From M3007 sp044347755 (lineage in GTDB: Bacteria; Bacteroidota; Bacteroidia; Chitinophagales; Saprospiraceae), in contig JBIKUE010000004.1 of the NCBI GenBank assembly GCA_044347755.1, positions 46,115 to 110,114 on the forward strand: a stretch of 64,000 nt of DNA, written 5' to 3'. How positions within the stretch are numbered: position 1 is the stretch's first letter; each line of letters starts with the position of its first letter. Shown in pieces: positions 18,657 to 26,378 of the stretch. Made by a program: the position numbers and the translations under genes. A model generated the notes under the pieces. It ran no database searches. It saw nothing but the letters and a program-made list of their open reading frames with translations, and was not told where the DNA came from.

Positions 18657-19661
18657 TTAATGAATGATGGTCAGCTTTTTGGTCTGAGATTTCCCGGCAT
18701 TGTCTTTGATTGAAACAAAATATGTTCCATTCGCCAAAGTTTCCGTTGAAAGCGTAAGAAAACTCTCTTCAAATGATTCAGATATTTTATGCTGGAGGAT
18801 AATTTTGCCCCATAAGTCGGTTATGAACAATGTACTTTCGCTTCGATTGGCACCAAGATTTATCTGAACACTACCATCTGCTGGATTGGGCATCACTGTA
18901 AAATCGTAGAATGATTCTAATGTTAACTTGTTTCGTTCAGACGTATTAAATGGCGGAACAAAACCATTACAATTCGCTACTAATGTAACTCCTGTTTGCA
19001 GATAGTATAAAGCCCTCGCTAAGTAGACCGCACTACCCGCATCTTTTGGGCAACTTGTGCCAATCTGACTCACTGATTGCAACTCTGTTGCTGTAAGAGC
19101 TCGAGGAGCAATGACTTGCGTTTCCAGATATAGCCCATTGATGTAACGCTCATTCGCACATGGTACAATTGAAGGACTAATGCTATTATTTGTATTTTGC
19201 ACAGAGGTTGCGCTAAACGACATGCTACTGAATGCCAATGCCAAATGCGTTTGAAGCAATTGCTCTAATTCCGCAGTCTGAGCACTGAGTGCCATTAAGG
19301 ATGCCATGGCACTAGGATCGGTATCTATGTTTTCCAACACAACAAGCAAATTAGCTTCATTTACCTCCAATTGCAGCAAAGTGCTTTGAATATTGTTCAG
19401 CAAAATAGCTGAGATATTCCTTTCGATACCATTGATGCCATGTCGAACCCCATACGTAGAAGCCACAGGCTGGCCTTGTTGCGCTTGCAAAAAACCATTG
19501 ATTATCGGATCTCCTATTGCCAAGTTTGGGTTTTCTGTGAATTTTCTATAAAGTTCTAATTCTCCGGTCCACTTGTATCCTGAGCTAAGACTAAGCCCAC
19601 CACCTGCCAAGTTAAGGTCGGCAGCATTTTTTACAGGTGTATCATTGTTAGTAAAATTAGA
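18657..19661 (-). pseudogene. Detached C-terminal part of the T9SS beta-helix protein (after in-frame TGA)
   Basis: This open stretch of 334 codons is in the same reading frame as the gene ending at 19662 and is separated from it only by one TGA codon (19662-19664). It has no signal peptide or convincing start; the first usable codon is a TTG at 19610. It contains a helical segment and ends in a type IX sorting domain (FTVMPNPADGSVQINLG ... LANGTYFVSIKDNAG). As the upstream part has the signal peptide and this part has the sorting domain, the two were surely one protein of about 1055 residues. Either the gene is inactivated, or the TGA is read through or a sequencing error. Confidence 0.8.
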
Positions 19662-21824
19662 TCAACTGAGATCATCTTCCACAACTTCTAAAGTTGTGAA
19701 CCATAGATCATTTCCGGTTATACCGTCACAATCCATGGGATTGCCAAACAAAACATCATGGGTATTGGCTTGATTTGATACATGATACAAGGATTCGCAA
19801 TAACTGAAAGAGCCACCACCTTGACCAAACTGAGCACTAGAAAAATTGCCAATCCAGTCATTACCCCGCAGATATTGAGGGCCAGTTCGCGCTTCATTGT
19901 ATACAATACTTGCACCAAGATTTGGGAAAAATGTTTGGGTGAAATCATTATAAGAAACAGTGCAGTCAGTCCCATGATCACCTACAAATGCAAGGTTTAC
20001 TTGTTGATTTGTTAATGTATTTTTGCTAACATTCACGTTAAGCGTGCCTTCGCAAATGACACCACCAATTTCGAAAAGTCCATCTAAAAAGTTGGTGGCG
20101 GTGTTGCAAACAATTGAATTATTAAAACCGCCAAACACCCAAATAAAACGAAAAATTACTCCTATCTGGGGTTCAGTTGTATTATCTATTACGTTTTCTA
20201 TAATTTCAGCATTTGCAACATTTTCTACTACAATACCATTCAATCCGTTGACTAAATCAATAACATTTGAACTGATTTTTAATGTCATCGCGTTGTTTGA
20301 TGTCTGAAGGTGCATTGCTACTACCTGAATAGCCGTTGGAATAATTTCGGGATTACCAGGTAACATTACTGCCTCTGGTTGGTCAACAACAATATCGTTC
20401 CCGGTAATCGAAAAGTCACTTAAAAAAATACTTGGATCCTTCCATTCAATTCCTGTTGAACGCTGTTTTATATTGGGCACGTGCTTGGTACATCCGATGG
20501 AATTTTCCTTGATTATGCCCTTCGAAAAATTTCCTATTCCTGTTGCATCAATATCAATACCATTTTGCACTTCAATCATCCGGCAGTTCGAGATATTAAG
20601 TGCCGAAGGGTGTGATGAAGTAGTAGCGTAGATACCTCGTTCGCAGTTGTTCACAGTTGGAGTTCCCAATTTGCCCAATCCAACTACGGATAAAGATTTT
20701 TTCCCAAAATTATCAATGAATGTTATGGCTGTCGCCTGATAAAGTGCAGAATTATTGGGCAGATAATTAATGTTTTCAAAACGGCAACCTTGAATGAAGC
20801 TGGTGCCATTAATACAAACAATGCCTGCCTGCAAATTTTTGAATACATTGTTGATCGATTTATTTGGCATTAGCAGGCTTCCTCCAAGCGAACCGTTGAA
20901 ATAGATGCCGCAATAAGTCCTTTGAGCGTAAGGCAACCCATTAACCTGGCTGCAAACACTTGCTGGATAGATTGCGGTGTTGCCTGAACCTTCGAAGGTA
21001 TTGTCTCTAAAGTTTGAAAGCACAAAATTCCCGTTGGCAGAATAGATACCAACAAAATTCCTCTTAAATGTCGTTTGCTTTAGACTCAAAACTGGCAAGC
21101 TGTTCGGATTGTCCCGAATCGGGCGAACAGCAAAGTAGGCGTTCTGAATGGTGGCGCCATCTGTAATCAAAGAACCACCGGAAAAGACTTCTATACCATT
21201 CCAAAGGTTTCGACAATCAGCACTCCCAGAAATAAAAAGCGCATCTGCTATAGTGTTGTTCCTTAAGGTGAGTGTACCTCCAGATTTAACTATTATTTGC
21301 CCTCCAGGTCTGACCAAGATTTTGCATTGATTGAAGATGTAGGGAACATCGATTTCCAGGTTGCCAAAAACATATAAATCCCTGCCAATGAGTTCGTTAG
21401 CAGGTAAAACACCCGTCGATAATAATTGGCTTATTTTTCGATTACTGCCACATCCTGTCCCTACAAGTATATCTGGAAGAAAGCCTTCTTTTTCACACCA
21501 ATCCTGATTGTTGTAGCTATGCCTTGCCTTTAATGTGGGAGAATAAGGGTTAACATCCACGTAGTTGTGGCTGATTTGCATGCCTCCCATTACTATTGGA
21601 GATCCATCACCAAAATCCCAATAATTATTGGGGAAATTAGGATTTCCCGCAGTAAAAGTTACTGAAACGCCGTCGCAAGTCAGATTTGGAACCGCACTGA
21701 ACGTACAGAGTTCTGGTTCTTGTGCAAAACCAACTTGGGTAGAATTGAGAAGCAATATAACCAACAGAGTTTTTATTAGCTTAATGTTGAAGCTTTGAAG
21801 CGTTGATAATAACCAGTTTTTCAT
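19662..21824 (-). CDS. N-terminal part of a T9SS-type PKD and beta-helix surface protein, cut by TGA
   Basis: From the ATG at 21824 this part has 720 residues. A signal peptide (about 15-35, LIKTLLVILLLNSTQVGFAQ) is followed by a PKD-like domain (about 38-120, NYWDFGDGSPIVMGG). A long right-handed beta-helix type repeat region with many Asn, Gly, Ile and Val turns fills the rest (about 150-690). An ATG at 21965 further upstream would bury the signal peptide. The frame ends at TGA 19662-19664 and continues open in the same frame to 18657. Without the C-terminal part the product lacks the sorting signal and would stay in the periplasm. The native role is unknown; adhesin-like surface display fits the architecture. 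Confidence 0.78.
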   Translation of the reverse strand: MKNWLLSTLQSFNIKLIKTLLVILLLNSTQVGFAQEPELCTFSAVPNLTCDGVSVTFTAGNPNFPNNYWDFGDGSPIVMGGMQISHNYVDVNPYSPTLKARHSYNNQDWCEKEGFLPDILVGTGCGSNRKISQLLSTGVLPANELIGRDLYVFGNLEIDVPYIFNQCKILVRPGGQIIVKSGGTLTLRNNTIADALFISGSADCRNLWNGIEVFSGGSLITDGATIQNAYFAVRPIRDNPNSLPVLSLKQTTFKRNFVGIYSANGNFVLSNFRDNTFEGSGNTAIYPASVCSQVNGLPYAQRTYCGIYFNGSLGGSLLMPNKSINNVFKNLQAGIVCINGTSFIQGCRFENINYLPNNSALYQATAITFIDNFGKKSLSVVGLGKLGTPTVNNCERGIYATTSSHPSALNISNCRMIEVQNGIDIDATGIGNFSKGIIKENSIGCTKHVPNIKQRSTGIEWKDPSIFLSDFSITGNDIVVDQPEAVMLPGNPEIIPTAIQVVAMHLQTSNNAMTLKISSNVIDLVNGLNGIVVENVANAEIIENVIDNTTEPQIGVIFRFIWVFGGFNNSIVCNTATNFLDGLFEIGGVICEGTLNVNVSKNTLTNQQVNLAFVGDHGTDCTVSYNDFTQTFFPNLGASIVYNEARTGPQYLRGNDWIGNFSSAQFGQGGGSFSYCESLYHVSNQANTHDVLFGNPMDCDGITGNDLWFTTLEVVEDDLS

Positions 21825-22143
21825 TGTAGAAAAATGTTTAAGGGTAAAAAATAAGGTTGCTCGCCATCCCGAGCCATCGGAATAGCCTAACTTTTCAAAG
21901 ATTCGCCATAAATAATCCAGGATAAGCGCGCTGATTACAGGGCCTAAAAAATAACAATATGACAAAAATTGGCAAAACTTTTAATGCCCATCTAATACAT
22001 ATCCTGATTTTAAGCCCTTATAAAAGATTAAATCAGTTAACTGAAAGCTCCAGGGTACGCCATAAACATTAAGGTGGAGCAAATTTTAAACAAAAACAAG
22101 CAATCTAATCAAAAAAACAAGATTTGGGATGATTATGAACACA

Positions 22144-22182
22144 AGGGCTTTAGCCCTACATAGATAGGGGGCTGAAGCCCCT
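22144..22182. repeat. Two small REP-like palindromes
   Basis: AGGGCTTTAGCCCT (22144-22157) and a second hairpin with GGGGC / GCCCC arms (about 22168-22181, loop TGAA) lie side by side in the 480-bp gene-free stretch downstream of rho. Both share the GGCTnnAGCC theme with the array that follows. Confidence 0.65.
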
Positions 22183-22199
22183 AAAATCTCTCTCCCCCG

Positions 22200-22315
22200 C
22201 CCTGAAGGACGGGGCAACTATTTTGTTGAGCCCTGAAGGACGGGGCAACTATTCTGGCGAGCCCTGAAGGACGGGGCAACTATTCTGGCGAGCCCTGTAG
22301 GACGGGGCAATTTTA
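22200..22315. repeat. 31-bp tandem repeat array, four copies, each with a CCCTGAAGGACGGGG core
   Basis: Copies begin at 22200, 22231, 22262 and 22293 with an exact 31-bp period. The core CCCTGAAGGACGGGGCAA is followed by CTATTTTGTTGAG or CTATTCTGGCGAG. Copy 4 has TGTAGG for TGAAGG. The core is partly palindromic (CCTTCAGG / CCTGAAGG). The stretch from 21966 to 22446 holds no gene; besides these repeats it contains only the rho terminator. Confidence 0.9.
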
Positions 22316-22366
22316 GCATCTCCTATCAAATTAAAAATGTGTTCGCTTTTTAACCAGCCTACAAAA

Positions 22367-22417
22367 AATGGACTTGTACCCGCACAGCTCCTAGGCCACA
22401 TTGAGTACAAGTCCATT
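22367..22417 (-). terminator. Intrinsic terminator of rho
   Basis: A perfect 13-bp stem (AATGGACTTGTAC / GTACAAGTCCATT) with a 25-nt loop lies 30 bp after the rho stop. On the minus strand the stem runs into TTTTTTG. Confidence 0.75.
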
Positions 22418-22446
22418 GTCTAATCTCCAAAAATCCAAGGTCCAAC

Positions 22447-24408
22447 TTATCGGTTCATACCCTCTAAAAACTCTTCGTTGCTGCTGGAGTGCATCATGTG
22501 TTTTTTCATGAACTCCATCGCTTCTTCCGGCTTCATATCTGCCAGGTGGTTGCGCAGGATGAACATACGCTGGAGGGTATCCTTGTCCAACAACAAATCT
22601 TCGCGACGTGTGCTGGACTTGGTAAGGTCTACGCTCGGATACAAACGGCGGTTGGCCAGGTTACGATCGAGTTGCAATTCCATGTTACCGGTACCCTTGA
22701 ATTCTTCGAAGATAACCTGGTCCATTTTAGAGCCGGTATCAATCAGGGCCGTAGCCAGAATGGTCAGGGAGCCGCCATCTTCTATAGCACGGGCAGCACC
22801 AAAGAACTTCTTGGGTTTTTGCAGCGCTGTGGCTTCCACACCACCGGAAAGCACTTTACCGCTTGCCGGAGCTACGGTGTTGTACGCACGCGCCATACGT
22901 GTGATGGAATCGAGTAGAATCACCACGTGGTGACCGCATTCTACCATTCGCTTGGATTTCTCCAACACGATATTGGCAAGGCGTACGTGGTTTTCAGCAG
23001 CCTCATCAAAGGTTGAGGCCACTACTTCGGCCTTCACATTGCGGCGCATATCGGTTACCTCCTCGGGGCGTTCGTCGATCAGCAACACGATCACGTAACA
23101 TTCCGGGTGGTTTTTGGTAATCGCATTGGCTATATCTTTCAACAGGAAAGTTTTACCTGTTTTAGGCTGGGCCACAATCAAGCCACGCTGACCTTTACCA
23201 ATAGGGGTAAACAAATCAATGATCCGGTTACCAAAATCACGCCCGGTTGGGCTGGTAAGCAAAGAGAATTTGGACGTTGGGAACAGTGGGGTCAGATAGT
23301 CAAACGGTACCCGGTCTCTTACATCTTTAGGATCGAGGCCATTGATTTTAGCCACTTTCAACAGGGCAAAATATTTTTCGCCTTCTTTGGGTGGGCGGAT
23401 CGCGCCACGTACAGTATCGCCGGTTTTCAAACCAAACAGTTTGATTTGGGATGGCGACACATAAATATCATCCGGGCTGGTTTGGTAGTTATAATCCGGG
23501 GAACGAAGGAAACCGTATCCGTCGGGCATCATTTCTAAAGTGCCAAGACCTTCTACAATGCCATCCAACTCCACATCAAAACGCTCTTTATGTACCGTTG
23601 CGGGCATTACCTCAACAGGCTCTGGCGCGGTTTGCTTTGGCTGATCCTGTACCGGCTCTGGCTGACCACCCGCCAACGGTGCGAACGGGCGGTGCATTGG
23701 CACCATTTCCTCATCGTCTTCGCCTGGATTCACCGGTGCAACATAATCTTCTTCCAGGTTTTGTAAACGTGCGGCATCCGAATCAAACAAACCAGGCTGA
23801 CCCGGGCGTGGCGGCTGTTGACGTTCGCGACGGCGATCTTCCCATTCTCTTTGGCGACGGTCCCTACGGTCTTCCCAGCGGTCTCTGCTGCGATTTTGAC
23901 CTTCCGGACGCGGCTGTTGATCACGGCGGTTATCATTGGGATTGTTCCGCCCCTGATCTCTGCGATCCTGGCGGTCATCGCGTCTGGGTAGTGGATTCCG
24001 ATTATTATCCGGAATGGAACGTTGTTGCTCTCTGTCGCGTTTAGGTTCATGTACAGGGCGATTTACTTCCTGTACACGAGGCGGTGGCGGTTCAGAAGCG
24101 CGTTCTTTTCGAACGGGAGGAAGTTTAGGAGCTTTTACGGGCGGTGCTGCCGGCTCTTCAGCTTTTGGGCTTTCTTCTTCCTCAGAAGTTTTTACTTTTC
24201 TGGCTCTGCGGCCGGTTTGTGGATTGGGTTCTTCCACAATGGGAACAATCCGGTTGGCTGCATTTTTTTCAGCCAGGGCTTGTTCATCCAGGATTTTATA
24301 AATCAAATCCTGTTTGGAGAATTTGGCGATGCCCTTGACGCCGAGGTTCTGGGCAATTTCCTTGAGCTCTGTCACCAACTTGTCGTTGAGCTGCAAAATG
24401 TCGTACAT
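22447..24408 (-). CDS. rho: Transcription termination factor Rho with a long charged insertion
   Basis: This 653-residue protein is far longer than the usual roughly 420 residues. An N-terminal helical Rho_N domain (about 1-45, LNDKLVTELKEIAQNLG) is followed by about 200 residues of Arg, Glu, Asp, Gln, Pro and Asn-rich low-complexity sequence (about 60-260). The RNA-binding cold-shock-like domain (about 280-350, GYGFLRSPDYNY) comes next, then the ATPase with Walker A (QPKTGKTFLLKD), Walker B (VIVLLIDERPEEV) and the R-loop region (DSITRMARAYN). It is an ATP-dependent RNA helicase that ends transcription. Such insertions are known in Bacteroidota Rho. The ATG at 24408 starts at the conserved domain. 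A candidate promoter far upstream (24764) would give a long leader. Confidence 0.97.
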   Translation of the reverse strand: MYDILQLNDKLVTELKEIAQNLGVKGIAKFSKQDLIYKILDEQALAEKNAANRIVPIVEEPNPQTGRRARKVKTSEEEESPKAEEPAAPPVKAPKLPPVRKERASEPPPPRVQEVNRPVHEPKRDREQQRSIPDNNRNPLPRRDDRQDRRDQGRNNPNDNRRDQQPRPEGQNRSRDRWEDRRDRRQREWEDRRRERQQPPRPGQPGLFDSDAARLQNLEEDYVAPVNPGEDDEEMVPMHRPFAPLAGGQPEPVQDQPKQTAPEPVEVMPATVHKERFDVELDGIVEGLGTLEMMPDGYGFLRSPDYNYQTSPDDIYVSPSQIKLFGLKTGDTVRGAIRPPKEGEKYFALLKVAKINGLDPKDVRDRVPFDYLTPLFPTSKFSLLTSPTGRDFGNRIIDLFTPIGKGQRGLIVAQPKTGKTFLLKDIANAITKNHPECYVIVLLIDERPEEVTDMRRNVKAEVVASTFDEAAENHVRLANIVLEKSKRMVECGHHVVILLDSITRMARAYNTVAPASGKVLSGGVEATALQKPKKFFGAARAIEDGGSLTILATALIDTGSKMDQVIFEEFKGTGNMELQLDRNLANRRLYPSVDLTKSSTRREDLLLDKDTLQRMFILRNHLADMKPEEAMEFMKKHMMHSSSNEEFLEGMNR

Positions 24409-24763
24409 GGGTGGGAATAAAAAAGTTAAAATATGCTTGCGCGTTCTGATGCCGAAGCGTTGGCAAGCAGAGAGATCGCGCAGGATGGTGGGGAAAGTTG
24501 AGAATTTGTTTAAATTGGCAACGTATAGAGGCTGTTTAAGGCCGGTATCGTTGCCTGAGACTTGTTATTTTTGGCGAATGATGGTTTTTTAATAAAAAAA
24601 CCTAAAAAAGAGTGGTTGATCGGTATCTGGCCTGTTGAAAAGCAAAGAAAGGATTATTCCTGCCTTCTGAAGCGGTTTATCACAACGGAGATAGTGTGGG
24701 AAAAACGAGTGGGGCAGCAGCCAAATGGATTAAATTTGGCATCAATACTCGTATTGAACGCTG

Positions 24764-24771
24764 CAAAGATA
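24764..24771 (-). promoter_or_regulatory. Candidate -7 box (TATCTTTG) of rho, implying a leader of about 350 nt
   Basis: The rho-serS intergenic region (24409-24890) has no convincing gene. On the minus strand its only TAnnTTTG match is here. No TTG sits at the right distance upstream, so support is weak. No TAnnTTTG box was seen for serS on the plus strand. Confidence 0.3.
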
Positions 24772-24890
24772 ATTCTGTTTTTAAATTCAGCATATCTTGT
24801 GGCGTTTTTTTCAGCTTTTGCTAAAAATTATCCAAAACCATATTTTCCAAACGGAAGGATTCCCTTAAAAAAACACTACTAAAGTACGTT

Positions 24891-26171
24891 ATGCTCCAAC
24901 TCAAAGTAATACGGGAGGAAAAAAAGCGAATCATTGCAGGGCTTCGCAAAAGAAACTGGACTACTGCTCAAATCCGCGTGATTGACCAAATCATTCAAAC
25001 GGATGATGCCAGAAGAGCTACTCAAAAAGAACTGGATGATTCATTGGCTGAAGGCAATAAATTGGCCAAGCAAATTGGTGCATTGATGGGGCAAGGCAAA
25101 AAAGATGAGGCTGAAGCACTTAAAACCCAGGTTGCGCAGCTTAAAGTCAGCAGTAAATTGTTGGAAGACAAAATGGAGAGCCTCAAGTCTCAACTCGATG
25201 AGATGTTGTATACCGTTCCCAATTGCCCGCACAAAAGTGTGCCGAAAGGAAAAACACCTGAGGACAATAAGGTGGCCAAGGATTGGACCAAGCCCTTCCC
25301 TACCCTTGCGGAGGATGCGCAACCACACTGGGAACTGGCTAAAAAATATCAGATTTTCGACCTGGAGCTTGGGGTGAAACTCACAGGGGCAGGCTTTCCT
25401 GTCTATCGTGGCAAAGGCGCCAGACTACAACGGGCACTCATTCAGTTTTTCCTGGACGAGGCTGTGAAAGCTGGCTATGAAGAAATCCTTCCCCCGCATT
25501 TGGTAAATGAGGAATCTGCCCGCGGCACCGGCCAATTGCCGGATAAGGAAGGACAGATGTACCATTGCACTGTGGATAATCTGTACCTGATTCCTACGGC
25601 TGAGGTTCCTGTTACCAATATTGTTCGGGACGAGATTCTCCCTTTAAAAGAACTTCCGGTAAAAATGACCGCATATACGCCATGCTTCCGCCGTGAAGCG
25701 GGGTCTTACGGCGCTCATGTGCGTGGACTAAACCGTGTACACCAATTTGACAAAGTAGAAATTGTCCGGGTTGAGCATCCGGATCAATCCTACAAAGCAT
25801 TACAAGGTATGGTTCGACATGTGGAGGGAATCATGCGAAAACTCGAACTCCCATACCGTATTCTGCTTCTCTGCGGTGGTGATATGGGATTTGCCTCTGC
25901 CAAAACCTACGACTTTGAGGTATGGTCTGCCGCGCAAAAACGTTGGCTTGAGGTAAGTTCTGTTTCTTGTTTTGAGACATTCCAGAGCAATCGCCTCAAA
26001 CTGCGTTTCCGGGATGAAAGTGGCAAAACAGAATTAGCCCACACCCTGAATGGTTCCGCTATGGCACTGGCCCGGATCGTTGCGGCACTTTTGGAAAACA
26101 ACCAAACGCCAGAAGGCATACTTATTCCGAAGGCACTTTGGAAATACACCGGATTCAAAATAATTAATTAA
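24891..26171 (+). CDS. serS: Seryl-tRNA synthetase
   Basis: This 426-residue class II synthetase has the N-terminal antiparallel coiled-coil arm that grips the long variable arm of tRNA-Ser (about 30-105). The catalytic core shows motif 2 (TPCFRREAGSYGAHVRGLNRVHQFDKVE, marked by its two Arg and HQFDK) and motif 3 (LNGSAMALARIVAALLENNQT). The reaction joins serine to tRNA-Ser using ATP in the cytosol. Length and start at ATG 24891 match the family. The gene stands alone, convergent with the deiminase gene across a repeat-rich spacer. Confidence 0.97.
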   Translation: MLQLKVIREEKKRIIAGLRKRNWTTAQIRVIDQIIQTDDARRATQKELDDSLAEGNKLAKQIGALMGQGKKDEAEALKTQVAQLKVSSKLLEDKMESLKSQLDEMLYTVPNCPHKSVPKGKTPEDNKVAKDWTKPFPTLAEDAQPHWELAKKYQIFDLELGVKLTGAGFPVYRGKGARLQRALIQFFLDEAVKAGYEEILPPHLVNEESARGTGQLPDKEGQMYHCTVDNLYLIPTAEVPVTNIVRDEILPLKELPVKMTAYTPCFRREAGSYGAHVRGLNRVHQFDKVEIVRVEHPDQSYKALQGMVRHVEGIMRKLELPYRILLLCGGDMGFASAKTYDFEVWSAAQKRWLEVSSVSCFETFQSNRLKLRFRDESGKTELAHTLNGSAMALARIVAALLENNQTPEGILIPKALWKYTGFKIIN

Positions 26172-26370
26172 AGGCACAAAGCTCAGGGCTGAAGGCACGA
26201 GGGGTGGACACGAAGGCACAAAGGCACGAAGGCACAAAGGCACAAAGGCACAAAGGCACAAAGCGGGTCGGCTTTCAGCCGACCCGCTTTGTGCCTTTGT
26301 GTCTTAGTGTCTTAGCGTCTTAGCGTCTTTGTGTCTCCGCGCCTTTGTGCCGACACTTCGTGCCTTCTTT
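26165..26370. repeat. GGCACAAA tandem repeats around a perfect 25-bp hairpin
   Basis: About ten imperfect copies of the 8-mer AAGGCACA or AAGGCACG run on the left (26165-26261). The same words appear inverted on the right as GTGCCTTTGTG, with three CTTAGTGT/CTTAGCGT units. At the centre, arms 26249-26273 and 26277-26301 are perfectly complementary over 25 bp around a 3-nt loop. The element lies between the convergent serS and deiminase genes, so it may end both transcripts. The CTTAGCGT and CCGCG words also occur in the palindrome at 13271. Confidence 0.88.
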
Positions 26371-26378
26371 CCGCTTTT

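Noticed and set aside
19662..19664. In-frame TGA read as selenocysteine
   Set aside because: No selenoprotein family match or SECIS-like hairpin is apparent directly after it, and no selenocysteine genes are in the window.
22200..22315. Regular repeat array that could be mistaken for CRISPR
   Set aside because: The whole 31-bp unit repeats head to tail with no unique spacers, and no cas gene is present.
23451..24044. 197-codon frame opposite the rho insertion
   Set aside because: It is a shadow of the Arg/Asp/Gln-rich low-complexity stretch of rho; its Pro/Leu/Ala-rich translation has no family features.
24562..24882. 106-codon plus-strand frame between rho and serS
   Set aside because: It has no start context, domain, or believable composition, and overlaps the likely rho promoter region on the other strand.
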